A stretch of 64,000 nucleotides of DNA from Sphingomonas glacialis. GTDB taxonomy: Bacteria; Pseudomonadota; Alphaproteobacteria; Sphingomonadales; Sphingomonadaceae. The stretch covers positions 641,351 through 705,350 of the forward strand of contig NZ_RCZC01000002.1 in the NCBI RefSeq assembly GCF_006439055.1, written 5' to 3'. A model generated the notes under the pieces. It was not told the origin of the DNA and ran no database searches. It was given only the letters and a program-made list of their open reading frames with translations. Below are positions 45,483 to 54,111 of the stretch, in pieces (position 1 is the stretch's first letter; each line of letters opens with the position of its first letter). Both the position numbers and the translations under genes were made by a program.

Positions 45483-47371
45483 CAGCCGTGCGTCCCGTTA
45501 CCCGGTTCGACGGCGTCGGCTGCCGCGGGATCGAGCATGTAGCGCGCCTGCGCGATCTCGCACGCGACGTCCTGCGTCACTGGCCGCGAGAAGAAATAGC
45601 CCTGCATGTGGCTGCAGCCGGCGACGCGCAGCGCCTGCAGCTGCGCCTCGGTCTCAACCCCTTCGGCGATCACGCCGAGCCCGAGCGCATGGCCGAGATG
45701 GATGATTGAATGGACGATCGCCGCCGATTCGCGCTCGCGGCCCATGCCGTCGATGAAGCTGCGGTCGATCTTGAGGCAATCGAGCGCGAACTTGCGAATG
45801 TTGTAGAGGCTCGAATAGCCCGTGCCGAAATCGTCGAGCGCGATGCGGAAGCCCATCTGGCGCAATTTGTAGAGCGTGTCGGCGGCGCGATCGGCATCGT
45901 CGAAGATCGCGGTCTCGGTGATCTCGATCTGGACGCGGCGCGGGTCGATCCCGGCGCGCTGCACCGTCTCGACCAGCCGCGCGACGAAATTATGGCGGCG
46001 GAACTGGCGCGGCGAGAAATTGACCGAGACGTACTGGCTCGGCCATTCGGCGAGCACCTTGAGCGATTCGCCGAGCACCCAGTCGCCGAGTTCGTGGATG
46101 AGGTTGGTTTCCTCGGCGATCGGGATGAACACCGCCGGGCTGATCGGCCCGTGATCATTGGTGTTCCAGCGCAGCAGCGCCTCGAAACCGATGACTTCGA
46201 GTTCCTCGCGCGCGACGATCGGTTGATAGACCAGGCTCAGTTCGCCCTTGGCGATCGCCTGCGACAGGCCGCCCTCGATCGCGCGGCGCAGGCGGATATT
46301 CTCGTCCATGCCTTCGTCGAACAGGCGCACGACACCGCGGCCCTCGCGCTTGGCGTCGTTGAGCGCGAGATCGGCGCGACGCATCAGGTCGGTCGGGTCG
46401 CGCGTCTCGCCGGGCTCGGTGACGATCAGGCCGAACGACGCGCCGCCCTGGACAGAATTGCCGAGCACCTTGAAGGTGCCCGTGCAGGCCTTGAGGATGC
46501 GCTGGCATTCCATTTCGGCGGCTTCGGCGCCGGGCGTGTCGAACAGCAACCCGAACTCGTCGCCCCCGAGCCGCGCGACGAGGCCGCCCGCCGGGATCGA
46601 GGTCTGCAGGATGTCGCAGATCGTGCGGATCAGTTCGTCGCCGGCGAGATGGCCGAGCGTGTCGTTGACCAGCTTGAAGCGATCGAGATCGACCATCGCC
46701 ACCGCGAACTGCCCCGAAAGCTGCGCGCGATCGGTCAGCGCGCGGCGGAAGGCGAGCCGGTTGGGTGCCTCGGTCAGCGAATCGTGGTTCGCCATGTGGA
46801 TCGCGCGGCTTTCGTTCGCGGCGAGCTCATGACCCTGTTCCTGCAGCTGGACGACCTGCGCGGCGAGCGTCTCGCGTGCTTCCGCGAGTTCGCGGTCGCC
46901 ACGCCAGCGATGCGCGAGCGCGGTCGCCATCTGCGTGACTTCGGCGACTTCGAACGGCTTGGCGATGTAGAAGATCTTGTCGGCGGGGCCGGCCGCCTTG
47001 GCGATCTCGATCGGCGAAAAATCGGAATAGCCGGTGACGATGACGAGGTTGATATTGGGATCGAGCTTGCGGATCCGCGTCGCGGTTTCCTTGCCGTCGA
47101 TGCCGGGGGGCATGCGCACGTCGATGAAGGCGACGGCATAGGGCTCGTCGGACGCCAGCGCGGCCTCGACCGCCGCGACGCCGTCGAGCCCCTGCATCGC
47201 ATGCGTCAGCGCGAAGTCGATCGCGTCGTCGGGTGTCGCATCGGCCGAGTCGTCGCCGAACAGTTCGGCCGCCATCGCCTCGAGCGCGCCGGTATCCCCC
47301 GCCGCCGGTGCGAAGCTGCGCCGATAGCTGTCGTGCATGGCCGGTTCGTCGTCGACGATCAGAATTCGCAT
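45482..47371 (-). CDS. Response regulator with GGDEF and EAL domains
   Basis: 629 residues. REC domain at 1-150 (ILIVDDEPAMHD, phospho-acceptor Asp in VAFIDVRMPPG, Lys in YIAKPFEV) with an insert of about 45 residues after the first helix. GGDEF at about 190-350 with intact ARLGGDEFGLLF and no RxxD inhibitory site at the usual position. EAL at about 365-610 with GFEALLRW, VNFSPRQF, EITETAIF, DDFGTGYSSL, KIDRSFI and EGVETEAQ, all intact. Could both make and break c-di-GMP. The HK encoded immediately downstream probably controls it. ATG 47371 chosen; GTG 47377 possible. Confidence 0.9.
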   Translation of the reverse strand: MRILIVDDEPAMHDSYRRSFAPAAGDTGALEAMAAELFGDDSADATPDDAIDFALTHAMQGLDGVAAVEAALASDEPYAVAFIDVRMPPGIDGKETATRIRKLDPNINLVIVTGYSDFSPIEIAKAAGPADKIFYIAKPFEVAEVTQMATALAHRWRGDRELAEARETLAAQVVQLQEQGHELAANESRAIHMANHDSLTEAPNRLAFRRALTDRAQLSGQFAVAMVDLDRFKLVNDTLGHLAGDELIRTICDILQTSIPAGGLVARLGGDEFGLLFDTPGAEAAEMECQRILKACTGTFKVLGNSVQGGASFGLIVTEPGETRDPTDLMRRADLALNDAKREGRGVVRLFDEGMDENIRLRRAIEGGLSQAIAKGELSLVYQPIVAREELEVIGFEALLRWNTNDHGPISPAVFIPIAEETNLIHELGDWVLGESLKVLAEWPSQYVSVNFSPRQFRRHNFVARLVETVQRAGIDPRRVQIEITETAIFDDADRAADTLYKLRQMGFRIALDDFGTGYSSLYNIRKFALDCLKIDRSFIDGMGRERESAAIVHSIIHLGHALGLGVIAEGVETEAQLQALRVAGCSHMQGYFFSRPVTQDVACEIAQARYMLDPAAADAVEPGNGTHG

Positions 47372-47461
47372 AGCCACCCGCCCGTAAGATATTTGGCATT
47401 TAAGCCCGTTGCGAACTCGTATGCCAAGGCGGTTAATGCGTCGTAAACGACGATCTGAAAC

Positions 47462-48352
47462 TCAGCCGCGTTCGAGTGCCAGGACCCCGAGCTGCACCGC
47501 ACCGAGCGGCCCCGCCATCCCCCCGAGCCCGGCGGGCACGACGAAATCGTCGATCGGCAGCAGAGCCGGGGCCGCGACATAGCCGCCGAGACTCGCGACC
47601 AGCCGGGTGCGAATCTCGGGCAGCAGGTGCGGCACGCCGACCACCACGCCGCCGCCCATCACGATCCGTCGCGGAATGCCGGTCAGCACGAGCGTGTGGC
47701 AAAGCTGCGCGAGGGTGTGTGCGACGGTCTCCCATACCGGATCGCGCGCCGCCAGATCCTGCGCTGCGGTCCCGGTGCGGGCGCGGATCGCCGGCCCCGA
47801 GACGAGGCCTTCGACGCAATCGCCATGGAACGGGCAACTCCCGGCCCAGCCGTCACCCGCCATTCGGACCGGGCGGACATGGCCGAGCTCGGCATGCGTC
47901 ATCCCCGAGACCGGTGCCCCGCCGAGCACCAGCCCGACGCCGACGCCGGTGCCGACGGTCATATAGGCATGATCCGCGACATCATGCGCCGCACCCCAGC
48001 GCCCCTCGCCGAGCGCCGCGCCGTTGACGTCGCTGTCGAAGCCGAGCGGCACGCCTGCGACCGTCGCCAACCGCATCGCGACATCGGTGTCGGACCAGCC
48101 GGGCTTGGGCGTCGAGGTGATGAAGCCGTAGGTCGCGGCGCTGCGGTCGAGCGACACCGGGCCGAAGCTGGCGATGCCGAGCGCATCATAGCCCGACCAG
48201 CGCCGCAGCACGTCCTCGACCGCGCCGAGCGTCTCGTCGGGCGTGGTGGTCGGGATCTGGACGCGGTCGCGGACGTCGTTGGGTCCGCTCGCGAGGACGC
48301 AGATGACCTTGGTCCCGCCGAGCTCGACGCCCGCGATCAGCGGTGCGCTCAC
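47462..48352 (-). CDS. ROK-family sugar kinase (fructokinase-type)
   Basis: 296 residues. VELGGTKVICVLASG phosphate motif, TVGTGVGVGLVLGG, and the zinc/ROK motif with GMTHAELGH followed by CPFHGDCVEGLVSGPAI, a pattern typical of ROK fructokinases. Phosphorylates fructose or a related hexose with ATP. GTG at 48352 overlaps the glmS stop, so it is translated with glmS; fructose-6-phosphate is the GlmS substrate, which fits the pairing. Confidence 0.85.
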   Translation of the reverse strand: MSAPLIAGVELGGTKVICVLASGPNDVRDRVQIPTTTPDETLGAVEDVLRRWSGYDALGIASFGPVSLDRSAATYGFITSTPKPGWSDTDVAMRLATVAGVPLGFDSDVNGAALGEGRWGAAHDVADHAYMTVGTGVGVGLVLGGAPVSGMTHAELGHVRPVRMAGDGWAGSCPFHGDCVEGLVSGPAIRARTGTAAQDLAARDPVWETVAHTLAQLCHTLVLTGIPRRIVMGGGVVVGVPHLLPEIRTRLVASLGGYVAAPALLPIDDFVVPAGLGGMAGPLGAVQLGVLALERG

Positions 48353-50172
48353 TCGACCGTCACCGACTTTGCGAGGTTGCGCGGCTGGTCGACATCGGTG
48401 CCCTTGATCACCGCGACATGGTAGGCCAGCAGCTGCACCGGCACCGCATAGACGAGCGGCGCGATCAGCGGGTGGACCTTGGGCATGGTGATCGTCGCCA
48501 TACAGCCGTCGCCCGCCGCCTGGATGCCGTCATAATCCGAGATAAGCACGACCTTGCCGCCGCGCGCCTGGACCTCCTGCATGTTGCTGACGGTCTTGTC
48601 GAACAGCGGGCCCGAGGGGGCGATGACGATGACCGGGACGTTCTCGTCGATCAACGCGATCGGGCCGTGCTTCATCTCGCCCGCGGCATAGCCTTCGGCG
48701 TGGATGTAGCTGATTTCCTTGAGTTTGAGTGCGCCTTCGAGCGCGAGCGGATAGTCGGTCCCGCGGCCGAGATAGAGCACGTCGCGCGCGCCCGCGATGT
48801 GGTGCGCCATCGCCTCGATCGCCTCGTCATAGGCGAGCGCGCCGTTGAGCGCGGCGGGGGCTTCGGCGAGATGCTTGACGATCATCTTCTCCTCGGCGGC
48901 GGAGAGCTTGCCCTTGGCGCGCGCGAGGTTGGCGGCGAGTGCCGCGAGCACGGCGAGCTGACAGGTGAACGCCTTGGTCGAGGCGACGCCGATCTCGGGG
49001 CCAGCATGCGTCGGCAGCAGAAGATCGGCTTCGCGCGCCATCGAGCTGGTCGGCACGTTGACGACGACCGCGATGATCTGCCCCTCCGAGCGCGCATGGC
49101 GGAGCGCGGCGAGCGTGTCGGCGGTCTCGCCCGATTGGCTGATGAAGAGCGCGAGCCCACCCTCCTCCATCACCGGCGCGCGGTAGCGGAATTCGGACGC
49201 GACATCGAGGTCGACCGGCACGCGCGCGAACTGCTCGAACCAATATTTGGCGACCATGCCGGCGTAGAAGCTCGTCCCGCACGCGACGATCGTGACACGC
49301 TTGATCGTCGAGAGGTCGAACTCGGGGATCGGCAGCGTGACGCGCTCCTCCATCCGCTGCAGGTACGAGCGCAGCGTCTGCGCGACGACGATCGGCTGCT
49401 CGTAGATCTCCTTGAGCATGTAATGCTTGTGGTTGCCCTTCGACACGAGGTCGCCGGTGACGCCCGAGATCGTGATCGCGCGTTCGACCGGCGTATTGGC
49501 GCGGTCATAGACCTGCGCGCCCTCGCGGGTAAGGACGACCCAGTCGCCTTCGTCGAGATAGGCGATGCGCTGCGTCAGCGGCGCGAGCGCGAGCGCGTCG
49601 GAGCCGAGATACATCTCGCCCTCGCCATAACCGACGACGAGCGGCGAACCGAGCCGTGCGCCGATCAGCAGGTCGGGATGCTGGCGGAACAGGATCGCGA
49701 GCGCGAACGCGCCGTGCAGGCGCGGCAGGACCTCGCGTACGGCATCCTCTGGCGCGAGCCCGGCTTCGACCTTCTCGCTGATGAGATGCGCGACGACCTC
49801 GGTGTCGGTCTCGCTGGTGAAGGTGCGGCCGCGGGCAATGAGTTCGTCGCGCAGTGGCTTGAAATTCTCGATGATGCCGTTGTGGACGACCGCGACCTCG
49901 CCGGTCGCATGCGGGTGGGCGTTGTTGGTGGTCGGGCCGCCATGCGTCGCCCAGCGCGTGTGCGCGATGCCGGTCTTGCCGGGCAGCGGATGCGCGGCGA
50001 GTTCGTTGGCGAGGTTGACGAGCTTGCCCGAAGCACGCCGCCGCTCGATCGCGCCGTCGAAATCGGTGGCGATGCCGGCCGAATCATAACCGCGATATTC
50101 GAGCCGCTTCAAACCGTCGAGCAGACGGTCCGCGACGTCTTGGGTGCTCAGGATGCCAACGATGCCACACAT
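48349..50172 (-). CDS. glmS: Glutamine-fructose-6-phosphate aminotransferase
   Basis: 607 residues; makes glucosamine-6-phosphate for peptidoglycan and LPS. MCGIVGILS exposes the catalytic Cys after Met removal; glutaminase part includes HTRWATHGGPTTNNAHPH and HNGIIENF; isomerase part has two SIS domains (VACGTSFYAGMVAKYWFE, ISQSGETADTLAALR) and the C-terminal RNLAKSVTVE. Normal length. Confidence 0.96.
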   Translation of the reverse strand: MCGIVGILSTQDVADRLLDGLKRLEYRGYDSAGIATDFDGAIERRRASGKLVNLANELAAHPLPGKTGIAHTRWATHGGPTTNNAHPHATGEVAVVHNGIIENFKPLRDELIARGRTFTSETDTEVVAHLISEKVEAGLAPEDAVREVLPRLHGAFALAILFRQHPDLLIGARLGSPLVVGYGEGEMYLGSDALALAPLTQRIAYLDEGDWVVLTREGAQVYDRANTPVERAITISGVTGDLVSKGNHKHYMLKEIYEQPIVVAQTLRSYLQRMEERVTLPIPEFDLSTIKRVTIVACGTSFYAGMVAKYWFEQFARVPVDLDVASEFRYRAPVMEEGGLALFISQSGETADTLAALRHARSEGQIIAVVVNVPTSSMAREADLLLPTHAGPEIGVASTKAFTCQLAVLAALAANLARAKGKLSAAEEKMIVKHLAEAPAALNGALAYDEAIEAMAHHIAGARDVLYLGRGTDYPLALEGALKLKEISYIHAEGYAAGEMKHGPIALIDENVPVIVIAPSGPLFDKTVSNMQEVQARGGKVVLISDYDGIQAAGDGCMATITMPKVHPLIAPLVYAVPVQLLAYHVAVIKGTDVDQPRNLAKSVTVE

Positions 50173-50187
50173 GGAATGTCGTCCGAA

Positions 50188-50568
50188 TTAGAGGTAATAG
50201 GGTACACGGACCCCCGGCATGTTCGCCGGAAAATCCTTGGTGTTGCGGGTCACTAGCACGCGGCCGTGAACTTGGGCTGACGCGAGGATGATCGCATCAG
50301 GGGATTTGAACCGCGGGCGCTCTCGCCGCAACGCCGCCGCGCGTGTTGCGATCGCTTGGTCGATATCGTCGATCCCGAAGCCCGCCATGAACAATTCCGC
50401 ATTTTTCAGGCGGTTTCCCGCGCCCTTCGACAAGACTTCGATCCAGACCATTCGGCTGATCCAGGCGCGCGATCCATCGCTCGCGGCGCGTCGGATCTCG
50501 ATGAGCGCGGGTTCGAACCCGGCGAGCGCATCAATGATGATGTTCGAGTCGAAGGTGTAGCTGCTCAC
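50188..50568 (-). CDS. PIN-domain ribonuclease toxin (VapC-type)
   Basis: 126 residues. PIN acidic residues are visible: Asp7 in YTFDSNIIID, Glu44 in VWIEVLS, Asp91 in FKSPDAIILASA and the VTRNTKDF element with Asp112. Cleaves RNA in characterised VapC toxins. The start overlaps the antitoxin stop by 4 nt. Ends 16 bp before the glmS start. Intact and probably active. Confidence 0.88.
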   Translation of the reverse strand: MSSYTFDSNIIIDALAGFEPALIEIRRAASDGSRAWISRMVWIEVLSKGAGNRLKNAELFMAGFGIDDIDQAIATRAAALRRERPRFKSPDAIILASAQVHGRVLVTRNTKDFPANMPGVRVPYYL

Positions 50569-50930
50569 CGGTTTGGAGAATATTTGGGCTCGGGATATTT
50601 ACCCACGAGCATATCGAGATAGATCTGCCGCTGCCGATCGTCCTCCGCATCGAACAGATCGGGGAATTCCGCTTTCGTGTCCTCATAATCATCGTCCCAC
50701 GGACGGGTCGAGGATGCGCGTTCGCGGCGCTGCCACTCGACCGAATCGCCGATATCGACACGATCCTTCCAGGCCCCGAAACCCGCCTCGAGCCAATCCT
50801 TGGGCGCCTCCGCACGATAGGCGGACACCGCCTCGCGCAAAACCGACGCGCGCGACTTCCCTTGTTCAGCAGCGCGCGCATCGAGCCACCGGATGTCATC
50901 ATCGGGAAGATCAGCAAGAATCCGCGCCAT
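50565..50930 (-). CDS. Ribbon-helix-helix antitoxin (VapB/CopG-type)
   Basis: 121 residues. N-terminal RHH DNA-binding domain (ILADLPDDDIRWLDARAAEQGKSRASVLREAVSAY), then an acidic, probably disordered C-terminal part (WDDDYEDTKAEFPDLFDAEDD) that would cover the toxin active site. Longer than most VapB. ATG 50930 lies only 6 nt after the -10 element, so the message is likely leaderless; two direct repeats overlap the promoter for autoregulation. Confidence 0.85.
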   Translation of the reverse strand: MARILADLPDDDIRWLDARAAEQGKSRASVLREAVSAYRAEAPKDWLEAGFGAWKDRVDIGDSVEWQRRERASSTRPWDDDYEDTKAEFPDLFDAEDDRQRQIYLDMLVGKYPEPKYSPNR

Positions 50931-50936
50931 CCGAAA

Positions 50937-50964
50937 ATGATATCACGCAGGTATATCACGTCAA
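50937..50964 (-). promoter_or_regulatory. Toxin-antitoxin promoter with overlapping operator repeats
   Basis: Reverse strand: TTGACG (50959-50964), 16 nt, TATCAT (50937-50942), both 5/6 matches to consensus. GTGATAT occurs twice with a 13-nt period (50940-50946 and 50953-50959), and the proximal copy forms the palindrome TGATATCA (50938-50945). The first base of the ATG is 7 nt past the -10, the expected transcription start. Confidence 0.75.
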
Positions 50965-52322
50965 GCCTTGGCCTTCTTCGCCTTCATCGCGTCGCGGAAG
51001 CGCTTGGCCCAGCCGGCGCGCGCCTCCTGCTTGCCGCGGCCGAGCGCCAATGCATCGGCCTCGACATCGGCGGTGATCACCGATCCCGCACCGACAATCG
51101 CGCCCGCGCCGATCGTCACCGGCGCGACCAGCGCCGAGTTCGATCCGATGAAAGCGCCTTCGCCGATGATCGTCTTGGCCTTGAAGAAGCCGTCGTAATT
51201 GCAGGTGATCGTCCCCGCGCCGATGTTCGCCCCCGCGCCGATCTCGGCATCGCCGAGATAGGTCAGATGGCTCGCCTTGGCGCCGGCGCCGAGCACGGCC
51301 TTCTTCATCTCGACGAAATTGCCGATCTTCGACTTCTCGCCCATCACCGCGCCGGGGCGCAGGCGGGCGAACGGGCCGACTTCGGCCTTGGCGCCGATCT
51401 TGGCGCCCTCGATATGGCTGAAGGCGTGGAGCACCGCGCCGTCACCGACGGTCACGCCGGGGCCGAAGACGACGTTGGGCTCGATCACGACGTCGCGGCC
51501 GATCGCCGTGTCGTGCGCGAACCAGACGGTTTCGGGGGCGATCAGCGTTGCGCCGTCGGTCATCGCCTGCGCGCGGCGCTGCGCCTGCCACGATGCCTCG
51601 ACCACGGCGAGTTCGCCACGGCTGTTGACGCCCGCGACTTCGGTCGCGCCGGTCTCGATCACCGCCGAGCGGCGGCCGTCGGCGGCTGCGAGCATGACGA
51701 TGTCGGGCAGGTAATATTCGCCCGCGGCATTGTCGTTGCCGACGTGCGCAAGCAACGCGAACAGATCGGCGCTGCGGACCGCCATCAGCCCAGAATTGCA
51801 CAGATCGACCGCGCGCTCGGCGGGGGTCGCGTCCTTATATTCGACCATCTTGGCGATCACGCCGTCCTCGGCGATGATCCGGCCATAGGCACCGGCATCG
51901 GCGGGGCGGAAGCCGAGCACGACCGCCACCGGCGCGTCTTCCGCGTTCAGCCGGTCGAGCATCGCCTGCATCGTCTGCGAGGAGACGAGCGGGACATCGC
52001 CATAAAGGATCAGCACATCGCCGACGAACCCGGAGAGCGCCGCCTCGGCCTGCGCCACAGCGTGCCCGGTGCCGAGCTGTTCGGCCTGCAGTGCGGTCGC
52101 GATCCCGAGCGGCGAGACCGCCGCCTCGACCTGCTCGCGCCCCGCGCCCGTCACGACGACGGTCCGCACCGGAGCGAGCGCGGCGACGCTTGCCGCCAGG
52201 TGCAGCAGCATCGGTCGCCCGGCGATCGGGTGGAGCACCTTGTGCAGGTTCGATTTCATCCGGGTGCCCTTGCCGGCAGCAAGGATGATGGCGGCGATGG
52301 GGGGGCGAGAGAGGCTATCCAT
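50961..52322 (-). CDS. glmU: Bifunctional N-acetylglucosamine-1-phosphate uridyltransferase / glucosamine-1-phosphate acetyltransferase
   Basis: 453 residues; last two steps to UDP-GlcNAc. Pyrophosphorylase part: AAIILAAGKGTRMKSNLHKVLHPIAGRPM, LYGDVPLVS; acetyltransferase part: left-handed beta helix of hexapeptide repeats with HLTYLGDAEIGAGANIGAGTITCNYDG. ATG 52322 fixes the conserved start. The vapBC-type pair sits between it and glmS on the same strand. Confidence 0.96.
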   Translation of the reverse strand: MDSLSRPPIAAIILAAGKGTRMKSNLHKVLHPIAGRPMLLHLAASVAALAPVRTVVVTGAGREQVEAAVSPLGIATALQAEQLGTGHAVAQAEAALSGFVGDVLILYGDVPLVSSQTMQAMLDRLNAEDAPVAVVLGFRPADAGAYGRIIAEDGVIAKMVEYKDATPAERAVDLCNSGLMAVRSADLFALLAHVGNDNAAGEYYLPDIVMLAAADGRRSAVIETGATEVAGVNSRGELAVVEASWQAQRRAQAMTDGATLIAPETVWFAHDTAIGRDVVIEPNVVFGPGVTVGDGAVLHAFSHIEGAKIGAKAEVGPFARLRPGAVMGEKSKIGNFVEMKKAVLGAGAKASHLTYLGDAEIGAGANIGAGTITCNYDGFFKAKTIIGEGAFIGSNSALVAPVTIGAGAIVGAGSVITADVEADALALGRGKQEARAGWAKRFRDAMKAKKAKA

Positions 52323-52383
52323 GGCGTCAGCCCTGCCACGCCGGACTTGCCTTTTCCATACCAACCCTGCCAGGCGGGAGCGC

Positions 52384-53058
52384 ATGACGACGAATTCATT
52401 CAAGATCGTGGGGTTCGACCTCGACGGCACCTTGGTCGACAGCAGCGGCGATCTCACCGCCGCGGTCAACGATGCACTCGCCTCGGCCGGGCGCCCTACG
52501 CTCACCGTCGCGCAGGTCAGGACGATGGTCGGCGGCGGCGCGAAGCATATGCTGGCACAAGGGCTCGAGGCGACCGGCGGCTGCACGCCTGAGGAATTTC
52601 GTCCGATCTACAAGCGGATGCTGGCCTATTATGCCGCGCACATTTCGGTCCACACACGCCCCTTCCCGGGCGTAATCGAGGCCCTCGACCAGCTCGACGC
52701 GCGCGGCATCAAGAGCGCCGTCGTCACCAACAAATTCGAGAGCCTCGCGCTCACCTTGCTCGCCGATCTCGGGCTGACCGAGCGCTTCGCCTGCATCATC
52801 GGCGGCGACACGATGGGGCCCGGCCTGTCCAAGCCCAACCGCGCGCCGATCGACGAGATGATCCGGCGCTGCGGCGGCGGGAAAGCCGCGTTCGTCGGCG
52901 ACTCGATCTACGACATCATGGCGGCGAAGAACGCCGAGATCCCCGGCATCGCGGTCAGCTTCGGCTTTTTGCTCGAGCCGATCGAGCAGATGGGCGCCGA
53001 CGCTATCATCGATTCGTTCGATCAGCTCCTGCCGACGCTCGAGCGCCTCTCAGCCTGA
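52384..53058 (+). CDS. gph: Phosphoglycolate phosphatase
   Basis: 224-residue HAD hydrolase: motif I GFDLDGTLVDSSGDL (nucleophile Asp), motif II VVTNK, motif III/IV KPNRAPIDEM and AFVGDSIYDIMAAKNAEI. Removes 2-phosphoglycolate formed by DNA repair. GGGAG precedes the ATG. Its 3' end overlaps the convergent nucleotidyltransferase gene by 9 bp. Confidence 0.85.
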   Translation: MTTNSFKIVGFDLDGTLVDSSGDLTAAVNDALASAGRPTLTVAQVRTMVGGGAKHMLAQGLEATGGCTPEEFRPIYKRMLAYYAAHISVHTRPFPGVIEALDQLDARGIKSAVVTNKFESLALTLLADLGLTERFACIIGGDTMGPGLSKPNRAPIDEMIRRCGGGKAAFVGDSIYDIMAAKNAEIPGIAVSFGFLLEPIEQMGADAIIDSFDQLLPTLERLSA

Positions 53059-54111
53059 GGCGGGCCCGGCGCCGCCCTTGCGCCACTTGGTCCACAAATG
53101 CCGCGCGAGCATCGCGGGCGGCATCCGCAGCCAGTGCGAGCGGATGTAGAACGCCATCCGCGTTACCGGGCGTGTCGCCCGCCCCCATCCATCGCGCGCT
53201 GTGACGCGGCGAAGGTAAAGGCGGTCGGACCAGCGCTTGTTCAGATCGATCCTGATCGGCGAGGTGTAACCGACAGCGGGCGTATCATAGAGCTGCCAGC
53301 ACAGCCGCAGCGCGCGCTGGACCTGAGCGGACAAGCCCTCCTCCGAGGCGCGCTCGTAGAGACTCACATAAAAGTCGGGCTGCGTCACCGCGAACTGGCG
53401 GCAAAGCTGATCGATATCCCACAGGTTGCGGATCCCGCCCGCCAGATCGCCATCGGCGAACAGATGCGCGGCGGCATGGACAACCATGTCCTCGGGCGAC
53501 AGCGCCCACAGCCCCGGCGCGACCTCGACCGCATCGGCGAGCAGCGCCGCCGCATTCGGGGTGATCCGCGCGGTGAGCGGGAGGATCGTGTGATGGACGT
53601 CGATCATCCGGTCGCGGTCGCGGTGGATCAGCGGGGGGAGCTCGTGCATCCACTGCCGGTAGTAAGCGTCGTCATACGGGTCGGGCTTGACCCACTCCCA
53701 TCCCGCGTCGAGCAGCGCCGCCTCGACCCTATCCAGCGCTGCGCGCGGCACCAGGATGTCGAGATCGCCGATCGACCGCCCCTGCCCTGCCCGCAAATCG
53801 GCAGCGACGAACGCGGTGCCCTTGAGCAGGACAATCCGCTCGCCGAGCGGCGCCAGCGCGCGCCGCGCGGCCTCGGCCTCCCACAAAGCGACGACGCGGC
53901 CCTGCTCGGCCGAGCGCGCCGCATCGCCGAGGATCCGCCCGACCGCGGGCGGGACCGCCACCTCGCCAAGCCGCCACGCCAGCGTCCCGAGCATCTGCTC
54001 GGCGCGCGCGATCGCGAGCAAGGCGGTCCAGCCTTCGGCGTCCAGCTCGAGCGTGCTTTCGGGCAGGCGCAGCGCACGCGCCAGCAGCCGGCCGTCGGGC
54101 GCGCGGAACAT
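53050..54111 (-). CDS. NTP_transf_5-type nucleotidyltransferase of HPr-rel-A cassette
   Basis: 353 residues. Nucleotidyltransferase core around residues 95-122: VLLKGTAFVAADL, then GRSIGDLDILVP, where SIG plus the two Asp of GDLDI form the metal-binding motif of this superfamily. Later conserved His residues occur in DVHHTILPL and VVHAAAHLF. ATG 54111 overlaps the kinase stop (TGATG). It is the last gene of a four-gene operon with an HprK-like kinase, a PqqD-like protein and a Tat-exported protein. The target of nucleotidylation is unknown. Confidence 0.8.
   Translation of the reverse strand: MFRAPDGRLLARALRLPESTLELDAEGWTALLAIARAEQMLGTLAWRLGEVAVPPAVGRILGDAARSAEQGRVVALWEAEAARRALAPLGERIVLLKGTAFVAADLRAGQGRSIGDLDILVPRAALDRVEAALLDAGWEWVKPDPYDDAYYRQWMHELPPLIHRDRDRMIDVHHTILPLTARITPNAAALLADAVEVAPGLWALSPEDMVVHAAAHLFADGDLAGGIRNLWDIDQLCRQFAVTQPDFYVSLYERASEEGLSAQVQRALRLCWQLYDTPAVGYTSPIRIDLNKRWSDRLYLRRVTARDGWGRATRPVTRMAFYIRSHWLRMPPAMLARHLWTKWRKGGAGPASG

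Noticed and set aside
45710..47446. 578-codon open frame on the + strand
   Set aside because: Antisense to the REC-GGDEF-EAL gene, no domain features.
50961..52586. Longer glmU start at 52586
   Set aside because: It would overlap gph on the other strand and precede the conserved N terminus by 88 residues; ATG 52322 is the family start.
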